Shown here piece after piece: positions 20,301 to 27,634 of a DNA stretch of 41,249 nt (the first letter of the stretch is position 1; each line of letters starts with the position of its first letter). The stretch is from the NCBI GenBank assembly GCA_019637695.1, contig JAHBVG010000060.1, positions 1-41,249 of the forward strand, in the 5' to 3' direction. The position numbers and the translations under genes were made by a program. The notes beneath the pieces are model-generated. The model was given only the letters and a program-made list of their open reading frames with translations. It was not told the origin of the DNA and ran no database searches. This DNA is from Caldilineaceae bacterium (GTDB taxonomy: Bacteria; Chloroflexota; Anaerolineae; Caldilineales; Caldilineaceae).

Positions 20301-23300
20301 AGGATGTCCATGAAGAACTCGGAGACGCCCGGCGCGCTGGTGGATTCGGCATAGTAGCGATCACAGCCGCCCACGGTGGTGCATTCGTCGTAGGGGATCT
20401 TCACATCCATGGAAACGTCAAGGAGGAGACGCCCGTTGATGGCCGCGCCCGGGTTCACATCCACCCAGGCCAGCGAATTGACAGTGCGCTTCCAGACGTT
20501 GCCGGTCTTCTGCGGAGCGGTCTTGGAGACCTCTCCGCCGGACTTCATGCCGACGAAGGAGGGCAATCTGAAGTAGACACAATCCGTTTCCAGGGCCAGG
20601 AATGTCCCTGTGACGAAACCGTCAAGTGAGCGTTTGTATTCCTCGAAGAGTTGCGGGCTGGGCGTACACAGCGTGTACTTGCTGCCGTTGCCGAAGCGTC
20701 CAATGTGGACCTGGGCGTGGGCCTTTTCCAGATCCGATTTCGTACCGTCGTTGACCGTGCCCAGGACGATCTGCGAGGGTAGCTTGAGGCGGAAGGTGCG
20801 CCCGCTGATGACGCCGCCCCCAGGTTGGCGCGGTTCCAGTGAGATCGCGCCGATCTGCGGCTGGCCGACGATCTCCACGCGCTCGTAGACCTTGACGCCG
20901 AAGAGGAAGTCGATGAGCAGCGAGAGCGGATCGAAGGTGAAGCCGATCAGGCTTTCGATCAGCCGGATGATCCCAATCGCCAGCGCCACAATCGTGCCGT
21001 AGGGGAAGAGCGTGCCGATGACAAAGAGCGCCACCAGCAGCACCGTCTCCACAATCGCGCGCAGCACCAGCCCCAACGCCACGCCTGGCCCCACGTTCCA
21101 CAGTTGCACGATCAACACCGCCCAGATCGTGCCAATCGCCAGCACCAGCCCCACCACAGCAAAAGGCTTGGAGAGTGCTGTCAGCTCTTTGCTGGCGCTG
21201 AGCGCCTCCTGCACCACCTCTTTGGATTTACCCACCATCTCCACGGCAAAGGTCACAGAATCGATAATGCCCTTGATGTTCTTGCCGATCTTGATGATCT
21301 TGGTGGCGATCTTCAAGACTTTGCCAATTTCGTTGGCGTAGAAGAAATCAAGGATGGTCGCCAGGATCGACAGCACCGTAAGTGCCTTATCCGTATACTT
21401 GAGAAAATCGGAGAAAGACATCCCAGGCTCGGGGGGGAGTCCTCCTCCTTCGCCGGGCATTGGTATCACTTTGATGTACGAATCCGGTGGGCCGTAGTTG
21501 GTATAGCTGCCCTCAAAGAGCTTTTTGGCTCCGTCATAAACCTCCATCACATCGGTATAGGTATCTTTCAGCCATTTGACAGGCCCTTTCTCAAGGACCT
21601 TGAGGACGAAGAGCATAGCGCTCACCATCCCCTCAGAGAGGACTCCCTGGTTGGTAAGGTATTTCACCACCAGGGCATCGCTCATGGTGAATGCCCCATG
21701 GTAGGAGATCATGTCGAACTGCCCAATCGCCGTGACCGATGTCTGCCCAAGGAACCATGAAGTGGCGGCCAGCTTGAGGATGCTCAACTCCTCATAGTAG
21801 TACTGGTAGTTAGCATTCGTCGCCTGGGCATAGGTCTTCTCCACATGGGCGAGAACCTGATCCAGGTCCATTGGCTCCCATGTGCCGAAGAGATCGCCGG
21901 GCAGGGTTACTTTGTGGTAGGTCTGTAATTTGAGTGTGCGGCTGGTGATCAACGGTTTGAGACAGGTGTTGAGCGTCACCGTCTGATAGTTCTTGGTCGG
22001 GTCATCGTCCAGGTTGACGGTGGAGGTGCGCTGCTCGCTGGCGAAGATCAGGCTGGGGTTGATGTCGCCCGGCAGGCCAAACACCTCGGACAAGATCTGC
22101 TTTGTGGTGGTCATGGCCGTGGTCGCCAGCGCCTGATCCACGTGCTGATAGTTGGCCCACTCCACGCGGAAGCCCTTGTCATTGGGGATGCCCCAGCGCT
22201 GCTCCAGAGTAGCGCTGCTGGGCGCGTTGAAGCGCTGCTTGATCTCGGCCATGCTCAGGTCGCCGGGCAGGAAACGCGCTTCCATGCCGGCGCGCAGCAA
22301 GGTCATCAGGCCATCATCGTAAGGACCGCTGGCTGGTGGCTGCGCCGCCGCTACCAGCATGGATGCGCCGCCCTGTCGCGAGACCTGCAAGCCGGTGATG
22401 TAGTAGCTCTCGTCGTAGACCACCAGGCCATAGCCGCCGTTGGGGCTGGGAATCGCCTTGTTGATGGTATCGTCGAGCATCAGCACATCGCCGATCACCG
22501 CCCATTTCAGGCGGACATCCTTCCAGCGCCGCTCCAGATCAACGTTGCCGTTCTGATCGTGCAACATTCTAGACTGGAAGGCGTAGATCTGCCCACCCCG
22601 CTCCACCGGGGCCAGGGGCATTGTCAGCTCGTAGAGCGGCTTGTTGTTCTCCAACACGGGGTTGCCGTTGTCGTCCTTTTTCGGGGTGTAATTCACCCCG
22701 TAGAGGCTGCGGGCGGACGCGCTGGGCAGATCCGCCTCGCGCACAGTGGCGGAGAGGAAGGGCGTCAAGGTCAGCTTGCCCGACGATCCCACCGGACTGC
22801 CCTTGAGTTCTGAAATAAAGCGCACTACCGGATCGGTGTTTTGGATCGCCCCCAGCGTATCGCCCGGCCAATAGAGATGTTTATAGGCCCAGCGCAACGA
22901 ATCGGGATTGGTGGGGCGGAGCTGCACCTCCACGTAGAAGGGATAGATCACCGTGCGCGATGGGTCCGCGTCCATATCCATGGACTCGAAGGTGAAATTG
23001 GCCCCTGGATAGAAGCCGCCCTTGAAGCCTTCGGCCATGGAATTGGAAAACGGTGAAAGGTCCAGCCCATCGGGGACTTTGTCGCCGTCGTTGTCGTCGT
23101 CCCAGATCCAGCCGTTGGTATTATTTTTATGGCACTGCCCGCGCCAGAATTCCTGGCCGTCGAGGAGGCCGTCGTGATTGGAATCAGGGTTGAGCGGATC
23201 GCTGTAGATCTTCTTGCCGGCGCACTCAATGCCCAGGACCTCCTGGGCGTCGGTGAGACCGTCGAAATCGGTGTCCGCTGTAAAAGGATTGGTTCCCAAT

Positions 23301-24535
23301 GTCAGCTCATAGCCATTGGGCAGGCCGTCGCCGTCCTCGTCGCCAAAGGCATCGAGACCACTGGCGGCCTCGGCGATGGCGGCTTTGCGCTGCTCGGCGA
23401 TTATATTCCACTCATTGCGCGTCCCCGCCCTGGTCGCGGAGGGAGCGGATTGCGTGCGCTCGCTGCGGGCGGCTTCGATTACCGGCGTGGTGTAGGGGAC
23501 GATCAGCGCCGCGATCAACAAGACGGTGACAGCGCGCAAGGCCAACCGCGCGCCTGTTTGGGCCCGCCTCAACAGCCAGAGGAAGCCGAGCAGACCCAGG
23601 ATCACCGCGCCGATCAGGCTGGGGCGCAGCCAATCCAGATAGGCCAGTTCGGGCCGCGGCGAACCATCCACGGGGGAACGCTCTGGGTCAAAGTGTTGGG
23701 CAGTGAGATTAGAGCCGAAGCCGATGTAGACGGTCTCGCTCGTCACCCCAACATGGATCGGTTCGTCGCCGCCACGCGCCCATCCCATGCGCAAGATCAG
23801 CCGATCCGGATGGCCCGATGGCGTGACCCAAAGCTCACCGCTACCGCTGATAACCGGCATCTGCAATTCGGCCAGAGTGTACGCGCTGGCGTCCATAGAC
23901 CCCTGTTGGGCCAGCAGTTGCCGGCGCACATCTTCGGGATCGAGCCTGAAGCCGATGCGCTTGTATTGGGTGGTCAAGCCCTCCAGCCCTGGCGGTCCTG
24001 CTTCTGCCTCCAAATAGATCACATCCCGCGCCGCCGCTGCCAGCGAGATCCCCTGTGGGCCGATGCCCATCATCGGCATCCCATTATCGACGCGCACCCA
24101 GCGCTCCCCCTGGCGTTGATAAACCGAACTGCCCACCAGGAGCAATTCTTGGGGTTCTTGCTGGTTCATGCCAAAGCTGGTGCGCCCAGAATGGATGGTC
24201 AGGCGCGCCCGTTTGGGACCGTTGATCTTGCCGTTGATCTCAAAATGGGCGCTCTCGGCGCCCGCCGGGCCGAAGAAGGAGCGCTCCGGCGTGAGGATCT
24301 GATCCACGTTGACCTGGATCTCGTAGCCCTCGGCGCTTTGGATGCGATCCAGCGTGCGCCCCAAGAGCATCTGCGCGGAAATGGCTTCATCGGCGGTTGT
24401 GGATGCGCCCTCCCCCGCATAGAGCGAGCGAGAAAAATCCGAGGATGCGCCAGACCCCACGGTCAGGAGCAACAATAGGGCGAGAAGGATGCCCGCTCTG
24501 AGAATGCGATTTGTACGAACAGTGGACGTTCTCAC
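14348..24535 (-). CDS. Giant (3395-residue) exported multidomain surface protein
   Basis: The GTG start at 24535 has GGAGGAGA 5 nt upstream. Residues 1-35 are a signal peptide without a lipobox Cys. Residues about 45-290 resemble LolA/LppX-type lipoprotein-carrier folds. Hydrophobic helices follow near 307-325 and 332-348. Calcium-type DxDxDG repeats (thrombospondin type 3) occur near 398-495 and 1425-1522. A hydrophobic block at about 1121-1205 suggests internal membrane segments. Ig-like domains follow, then about seven FG-GAP repeats (GDVNGDGxxDLLxG) at about 2000-2410 that would form a beta-propeller. More Ig-like domains and a DOMON/CBM9-like segment come next. The C-terminal tail is Glu/Ala/Ser-rich and flanked by two IYLP motifs. 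Adhesion or sheath/cell-contact function is inferred. It interrupts the hydrogenase gene cluster on the opposite strand and has tandem 11-bp repeats upstream. Confidence 0.85.
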   Translation of the reverse strand: MRTSTVRTNRILRAGILLALLLLLTVGSGASSDFSRSLYAGEGASTTADEAISAQMLLGRTLDRIQSAEGYEIQVNVDQILTPERSFFGPAGAESAHFEINGKINGPKRARLTIHSGRTSFGMNQQEPQELLLVGSSVYQRQGERWVRVDNGMPMMGIGPQGISLAAAARDVIYLEAEAGPPGLEGLTTQYKRIGFRLDPEDVRRQLLAQQGSMDASAYTLAELQMPVISGSGELWVTPSGHPDRLILRMGWARGGDEPIHVGVTSETVYIGFGSNLTAQHFDPERSPVDGSPRPELAYLDWLRPSLIGAVILGLLGFLWLLRRAQTGARLALRAVTVLLIAALIVPYTTPVIEAARSERTQSAPSATRAGTRNEWNIIAEQRKAAIAEAASGLDAFGDEDGDGLPNGYELTLGTNPFTADTDFDGLTDAQEVLGIECAGKKIYSDPLNPDSNHDGLLDGQEFWRGQCHKNNTNGWIWDDDNDGDKVPDGLDLSPFSNSMAEGFKGGFYPGANFTFESMDMDADPSRTVIYPFYVEVQLRPTNPDSLRWAYKHLYWPGDTLGAIQNTDPVVRFISELKGSPVGSSGKLTLTPFLSATVREADLPSASARSLYGVNYTPKKDDNGNPVLENNKPLYELTMPLAPVERGGQIYAFQSRMLHDQNGNVDLERRWKDVRLKWAVIGDVLMLDDTINKAIPSPNGGYGLVVYDESYYITGLQVSRQGGASMLVAAAQPPASGPYDDGLMTLLRAGMEARFLPGDLSMAEIKQRFNAPSSATLEQRWGIPNDKGFRVEWANYQHVDQALATTAMTTTKQILSEVFGLPGDINPSLIFASEQRTSTVNLDDDPTKNYQTVTLNTCLKPLITSRTLKLQTYHKVTLPGDLFGTWEPMDLDQVLAHVEKTYAQATNANYQYYYEELSILKLAATSWFLGQTSVTAIGQFDMISYHGAFTMSDALVVKYLTNQGVLSEGMVSAMLFVLKVLEKGPVKWLKDTYTDVMEVYDGAKKLFEGSYTNYGPPDSYIKVIPMPGEGGGLPPEPGMSFSDFLKYTDKALTVLSILATILDFFYANEIGKVLKIATKIIKIGKNIKGIIDSVTFAVEMVGKSKEVVQEALSASKELTALSKPFAVVGLVLAIGTIWAVLIVQLWNVGPGVALGLVLRAIVETVLLVALFVIGTLFPYGTIVALAIGIIRLIESLIGFTFDPLSLLIDFLFGVKVYERVEIVGQPQIGAISLEPRQPGGGVISGRTFRLKLPSQIVLGTVNDGTKSDLEKAHAQVHIGRFGNGSKYTLCTPSPQLFEEYKRSLDGFVTGTFLALETDCVYFRLPSFVGMKSGGEVSKTAPQKTGNVWKRTVNSLAWVDVNPGAAINGRLLLDVSMDVKIPYDECTTVGGCDRYYAESTSAPGVSEFFMDILPGTVKNLWTWDAISNYDPDGDGLTGYEAYPGFWVGPDANLCPNILGNSALTWDTDGDGLSDKFELETPGFDPCRRDTDGDGVDDYMELMLGTDPSKKDTDGDGLTDGEETAFNNGFNMVFPWTVQMNNLYPGLPNPYAFPNPLMANSDSDYRNDKMEKARQSSPHAYNAIPVGEALGVYIGQGLQPGGVTSIYVSTSAWQNIDTGGIEPTLTVTLPVAFSNVTSSAKVDPPIWWFDANTGTPQPTGNPNVFRWKLPMLSLNRYATIQISGVPVIPSGPVSITAQLVYTEGAKLQISTAEIPLLINTGGPRTEIVGVTGGVILENGVAAAGAQASLYASANTPLIVQGIAEDPDRVGKVFVCLVASGPCAAGDWKEANGTESWSYSFNSPTDGAYLLRAYGVDSLGVSGQAHEVNVGVDTSPPASLTLDLEGTVYLKTQTEAISARNDADGEPPFVILSGQVGDKTGAAFVSGVDKVGVVVNGEQYYTVDVDNPGAASSPFHFKWSPPAWARGDQGQYEITVAGQDRAGNSGATDSVTLIIDDMPPVVHTALPQVSASTAISLSGRADDTGLLLGRQPQPTFAQNLTLANSATQFTTGVGKALIVGDLNGDTIDDVLLLLPTGGLVPQPLQAGIFFGKPGGLPAVLAVANADVKLNGEGPTGLVADGAAAGDVNGDGIGDLLIGDPGLGTAYLILGRRGAWPATLNLANANWKLTQAGSAGFGGSVAGAGDVDGDGLADILVGATSQGAINGPVWLYAGREQGTPAAVRLFHASRATAGAPQLAGLGDATGDGLSDFVIAAQGVPVALVAGRPASDWPVGNINLITDGTAQFSGNSNGATVAAAGDVNGDGLQDLLVGDPNAATPRLYLIHGRRNFPGSATLSAAAAASFAPGTAPNSRLGAGMVSLGDVDGDGRADFAFGQPGNGGGPNRAALIMTAGIDLTPNMSINTVAASLISGGAASQLLGAYISAGDVNGDGIVDILVGAGGEGRAYLFRGAYAPGAVAGIQKVEIGFAGPNLNSATPVTATLPATWQTATLGQTSGGISAWQGQLTVPGNGDYRIYVRATDKAGNLRGNTTWYVGNVWVNTAPTPFATSSVTMNVPTLTNKTDLSLSGNISSVQTPQMVRVYDGYKWHRLAPATGNWSLLSTIPRHDLYTDHFRVVGRDRVGNQIHAARTLAVDTLVAAPVISTTMPVNQWQTGSPSLGLNWPALADASGITNIWAVINTSPLFTPTTAVAGNAVTMTLNAAGTYYGHVRVRDSAGNESMSRIGPFLVNRAQTPSTLLVDGVMDMLDGEYPAGTLLNYDPYAAIKPAALWGTWNASQISLGFPGNAWGTANKLAFYLDTKNGGLTNSLNLFGNVHTLPFAADYALIVGGEPDVPFTIYRATGGNWSPVANAVSRAVLGIDTEIALNRAEIEATGGLGMLAYAENADGVWAVLPGGARADIEPNLTGALTFADKLSWAALGNNVQPAAGQNQIHAPVITVLPAVQNVLPAGQGTSFQMLIHNPDVGPYVNVLVSVTVDAPMSLVSVSGATCSSCPAGGRSWDLLANVAAGGTQTVTVNAQMGGADLRGVFPLGINTRMSNSGLISKPQPPTSGHYLLDQGVAVVNVMASDRIQYRQPGQVEFQVFPNLDLTEMGRCLSLVEVNTGSGWNSLCQLGLCDVIVANIPAGGIQDWQIRVDGGNGRFSDIEHLTVIADSIAPTVEIANTTLLSGTLGFIEGLAWDGFPTTRAPQRVEVSINGGRFLPAAMSKPGRTAQRNGAETAVWRMPVSYDGWDGQAVNVVARAVDEAGNISTPSAPISITLDSMGPSIAITQTERLLAGTVKDGSGVATVEISLDGGNSYQSAERRGENVSFDLSAWRGGAIQTLAMVRAADLHGNLSHAIVPITTLPPLRIYLPSVQRSGGGREGEIDAAQSETEAQPAETSADAPATESAEESAEQPATGTSQIYLPAVSSGLSPADTQGSEPGEEGPPAEESTEE

Positions 24536-24599
24536 GATCTCTCCTCCAAATCGGTAAATTGGTAATCTATCCGTTGTGTGGCTGCAAGTTACCAGATGA

Positions 24600-24632
24600 G
24601 CGTCCGAAGTGCGTCCGAAATGCGTCCGAAAT
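24600..24632 (-). promoter_or_regulatory. Three tandem 11-bp direct repeats upstream of the giant gene
   Basis: GCGTCCGAAGT, GCGTCCGAAAT and GCGTCCGAAAT follow one another without gaps, 65-97 bp upstream of the giant gene's GTG start. One repeat per helical turn is the spacing used by OmpR/PhoB-type response regulators, so this is a candidate activator site. No -10/-35 pair was convincing. Confidence 0.5.
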
Positions 24633-24775
24633 CGTCCATATCCTCAAATTTTGGAAAAGCTCGCAGTTCTACACCTGCCCAAACAGCCAGGAGCAGAACA
24701 ACCGCCCTGTCCGGTTTGGTTTGTTAACCATCGATCTACAATGAGGACAATTCGTGCAAGTATGGCATGTGGTAA

Positions 24776-24888
24776 GTAACTGTACAGCCATATCCTGTAG
24801 GGGCATGGGTGGGGGCGAACAGAGGTTAGTTTCGATAGCGAAAATTCTCTCCACCCCCACCCATGCCCTTACCTGGCTGTAGAGTTAC
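24776..24888. mobile_element. 113-bp palindromic element, copy 1 (upstream of hypF)
   Basis: The ends GTAACTGTACAGCC and GGCTGTAGAGTTAC are inverted repeats with one mismatch, and the inner GGGGCATGGGTGGGGG pairs with CCACCCCCACCCATGCCC. An element of exactly the same length and layout lies at 39796-39908. It encodes nothing and resembles a MITE or REP-type element. Its right end is 19 nt before the hypF start codon, so a hypF transcript reading through it would carry a strong 5' hairpin. The remaining gap (24536-24775) holds only the 11-bp repeats and no gene. Confidence 0.7.
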
Positions 24889-24907
24889 TGGGATAAAGAG
24901 GTTTCCT

Positions 24908-27223
24908 GTGAGAGATCGGCCCGTGGACACGGTCGAACCATTGCACCAATCGATCCAGATCCGGATTGCTCTGCGCATTACTGGCGTTGTCCAGGGCGTG
25001 GGCTTTCGTCCGTTTGTCTATCGGCTGGCCCGGCAGTTAGGATTGGCTGGGTGGGTGAGCAATTCGGCGCAGGGAGTGTTAATCGAGATCGAAGGGGATG
25101 AGGACGCCGTCCATGCCTTTGTGGACCGCCTCGGACGCGAAAAACCGGCCCCGGCCCACATCCAACAGATCAGCCAAATGGAGATCCCGCTCGTCGGGGA
25201 ACCGGCTTTTGAGATCCGGCAGAGCGACGGCGACGGTCCCAAGACCACCCTCGTCCTGCCCGATCTGGCGATCTGCGCCGATTGCCTGGCTGAAATTTTT
25301 GACCCCACCAATCGCCGGTACCACTACCCGTTCACCAATTGCACCAACTGCGGACCCCGCTATTCCATCATCGAGGGGCTGCCCTATGATCGCCCGCAGA
25401 CGACCATGCGCGGCTTCTCCATGTGCCCGGCGTGCAGGGCCGAATACGACGATCCGGCGGATCGGCGCTTCCACGCCCAGCCCAACGCCTGCCCGATCTG
25501 CGGTCCACAGATGGCCTTTTGGAACGGCAACGGCATTCTCCTCGCCGAACAGGGCGACGCCATCCACGCCGCGGCCCAGGCCATCCGCCAGGGCTGGGTG
25601 GTGGCGGTGAAGGGGATCGGCGGCTTTCATCTCTGTGTGGATGCCCGTTCGTACGAAGCCGTGGCCCAGTTGCGCCAGCGCAAAGGACGCCCGGCCAAGC
25701 CCTTCGCGCTCATGTTCCCCGATCTGGCTGCGGTGGAACGCGCGTGCCAGCTTTCCGCCCAGGAACGTCAACTGCTCACATCGACAGCAGCCCCCATTGT
25801 GCTGCTGGATCGCCGCGCAGACAGCGGGCTGGCCGAGAACATTGCCCCCAGCAACCCAACGCTGGGCGCCATGCTGCCCTACACGCCCTTGCACCATCTG
25901 CTCATGGCCGAGCTTGGCTTCCCCATCGTCGCCACCAGCGGCAACCTTTCCGACGAGCCTATCTGCATTGACGAAGCTGAAGCGTTGACCCGACTGCACG
26001 GCATCGCCGACTTTTTCCTCGTCCACAACCGACCGATTGTACGCTCGGTGGACGATTCAGTGGTGCGCGTCCTGGCCGGGGAAGTGCAGATTTTGCGGCG
26101 CAGTCGGGGATACGCGCCGCTGCCCGTCCCCATCGCGGACGCGGGCAAGGAATCAGTGCTGGCGGTGGGCGCGCATCTCAAGAACACAGTGGCATTGGCC
26201 GTGGGCGGAAACCTCTTCGCCAGCCAGCACATCGGCGATCTGGAGACCCCGCAATCGTATGAATCCTTTCGGCAGACCATCGACAGCCTGTGTAGACTTT
26301 ACGAGGCGCAGCCAGCAACCGTGGTCTGCGATGCCCATCCCGACTATCTTTCCAGCCAATACGCCGCCCAATTGGCAGCAAGTTGGGGCGCGCAGTTGGT
26401 GAAAGTACAACATCACTACGCGCATATTCTCAGCGGCATGGCCGAACATGGGCTACAGCCGCCGGTCCTCGGTCTGGCCTGGGATGGGACAGGGTACGGG
26501 GAGGATGGTACAATCTGGGGCGGCGAGTTTCTGCGCATCACGGCGGAGGGTTTCCAACGGGTCGCTCATCTGCGTCCATTTCCGCTGACGGGCGGGGATA
26601 TGGCGGTGCGCCAGCCGCGGCGTTCGGCGTTGGGGATGCTCTATGCCCATCTTGGGCCAACGATTTTCGAGTCCGACTCTCTCCCCCTGCCCTACTTTTC
26701 CGCCGAGGAGGGGCGTATCCTGGCGGCGATGCTGAAAAAGGGGATCAACACCATCCCCACCAGCAGCATGGGGCGGCTTTTCGACGGCGTGGCCGCGCTG
26801 CTGGGTCTGCACCCAACCGTGGATTTTGAGGGACAGGCGGCCATGGCGCTTGAGTTCGCCGCCGCGGATGTGGGCGAGGCGGCCTATGCCATCAATGTAA
26901 AATTTTCACCCGCCGCGCCGCTGGTCCTCGATTGGGGGCCAATGGTGGATCAACTGATGGCTGATTGCCAGCACGGTCTCAGCCTGGGCGAAATGGCCGG
27001 CAAGTTCCACAACGCCCTGGTGGATGTCGCATTGCTCGTCGCCCGGCACATTGGCTTGGAAAGCGTCGTCCTCAGCGGCGGCTGTTTTCAGAACAAATTG
27101 CTTACCGAAAAACTCATCGCCCACCTGCGCGCGGACGGTTTTCATCCCTACTGGCAAGGGCAGATCCCCACCAACGATGGGGGAATTGCCGTGGGGCAGG
27201 CGGCGGCAGTAATGAGTAAATAG
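24908..27223 (+). CDS. hypF: Carbamoyltransferase HypF, [NiFe] hydrogenase cofactor maturation
   Basis: HypF uses carbamoyl phosphate and ATP to carbamoylate the C-terminal cysteine of HypE, the source of the cyanide ligands on the hydrogenase iron. The 771-residue protein has the full domain order: acylphosphatase (RITGVVQGVGFRPFVYRLA, about residues 20-105); paired zinc-finger CxxC motifs (from C123 to about residue 200); a YrdC/Sua5-like nucleotide domain (KGIGGFHLCVDA ... SGNLSDEPI); and a Kae1-like C-terminal domain (HHYAHILSGMAEH ... SGGCFQN). The likely start is the GTG at 24908 with AGAGG 6 nt upstream; a longer frame would run into the palindromic element. It is the first of four hyp genes in the same direction. 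Confidence 0.95.
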   Translation: MRDRPVDTVEPLHQSIQIRIALRITGVVQGVGFRPFVYRLARQLGLAGWVSNSAQGVLIEIEGDEDAVHAFVDRLGREKPAPAHIQQISQMEIPLVGEPAFEIRQSDGDGPKTTLVLPDLAICADCLAEIFDPTNRRYHYPFTNCTNCGPRYSIIEGLPYDRPQTTMRGFSMCPACRAEYDDPADRRFHAQPNACPICGPQMAFWNGNGILLAEQGDAIHAAAQAIRQGWVVAVKGIGGFHLCVDARSYEAVAQLRQRKGRPAKPFALMFPDLAAVERACQLSAQERQLLTSTAAPIVLLDRRADSGLAENIAPSNPTLGAMLPYTPLHHLLMAELGFPIVATSGNLSDEPICIDEAEALTRLHGIADFFLVHNRPIVRSVDDSVVRVLAGEVQILRRSRGYAPLPVPIADAGKESVLAVGAHLKNTVALAVGGNLFASQHIGDLETPQSYESFRQTIDSLCRLYEAQPATVVCDAHPDYLSSQYAAQLAASWGAQLVKVQHHYAHILSGMAEHGLQPPVLGLAWDGTGYGEDGTIWGGEFLRITAEGFQRVAHLRPFPLTGGDMAVRQPRRSALGMLYAHLGPTIFESDSLPLPYFSAEEGRILAAMLKKGINTIPTSSMGRLFDGVAALLGLHPTVDFEGQAAMALEFAAADVGEAAYAINVKFSPAAPLVLDWGPMVDQLMADCQHGLSLGEMAGKFHNALVDVALLVARHIGLESVVLSGGCFQNKLLTEKLIAHLRADGFHPYWQGQIPTNDGGIAVGQAAAVMSK

Positions 27224-27272
27224 TAATGAGTAGTCATAGCATCATTACCTACTCATCACTCTTTACTCGTTT
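27224..27272. repeat. Inverted pair of TGAGTAA-type heptad tracts between hypF and hypC
   Basis: The left arm reads AGTAATG, AGTAAAT, AGTAATG, AGTAGTC, starting within the last codons of hypF. The right arm reads ATTACCT, ACTCATC, ACTCTTT, ACTCGTT. About 17 of 20 positions can pair between the arms, giving an AT-rich hairpin that could attenuate or stabilise the transcript. Confidence 0.7.
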
Positions 27273-27305
27273 GCATCGTAGATGGATTAAAAAAGGAGTT
27301 TGCTT

Positions 27306-27632
27306 ATGTGTCTCGGCGTCCCCGGGCAGATTCTAGAAATTGTCGATACCGACCCCATCACCCGCAGCGGACGGGTCGATTTTAGCGGCATTGTCAAGGA
27401 GATCAACCTGGCCTATGTGCCCGACGCCAGGGTGGGCGACTATGTCGTTGTCCATGTGGGCTTCGCCATCAGCGCCATCGACGAGGAGGAGGCGCAGCAG
27501 GTCTTTTCCTATTTGGAGCAGATGGGCGAGCTAGAGGAGTTGACCGCAGACGGCGGACGGCAGACGGCGGACGCAGAAATGTGGCCGCAGTCAGTGGTCG
27601 GCGATCCGCGGTCATTGGACAGAGAGGATTGA
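27306..27632 (+). CDS. hypC: Hydrogenase assembly chaperone HypC with a repeat-derived tail
   Basis: HypC binds HypD and the hydrogenase large subunit and carries the Fe(CN)2CO unit. The essential N-terminal Cys follows the initiator Met (MCLGVPGQI), and the core (residues 1-78) has the family pattern (VDFSGIVKEINLAYVPDARVGDYVVVHVGFAIS ... LEQMGEL). The start is the ATG at 27306 with AGGAG 7 nt upstream. At 108 residues it is longer than usual (about 75-95). The extra C-terminal 30 residues (LTADGGRQTADA ...) are encoded by a heptanucleotide tract (GACGGCG, GACGGCA, GACGGCG, GACGCAG) like those in the intergenic regions. The tail is therefore probably a recent, unselected extension caused by loss of the original stop. 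hypD starts 2 nt after the stop. Confidence 0.93.
   Translation: MCLGVPGQILEIVDTDPITRSGRVDFSGIVKEINLAYVPDARVGDYVVVHVGFAISAIDEEEAQQVFSYLEQMGELEELTADGGRQTADAEMWPQSVVGDPRSLDRED
27538..27625 (+). repeat. Heptad tract inside the 3' end of hypC
   Basis: GACGGCG (27549-27555), GACGGCA, GACGGCG and GACGCAG follow in register, with GCAGTCA, GTGGTCG, GCGATCC, GCGGTCA and TTGGACA further on. The tract contains no in-frame stop until 27630 and so is translated as the HypC tail. Confidence 0.7.
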
Positions 27633-27634
27633 TC

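Noticed and set aside
27581..27634. An upstream start for hypD within hypC
   Set aside because: The extra residues come from the heptad tract and lack family similarity; the ATG at 27635 has a good ribosome-binding site.
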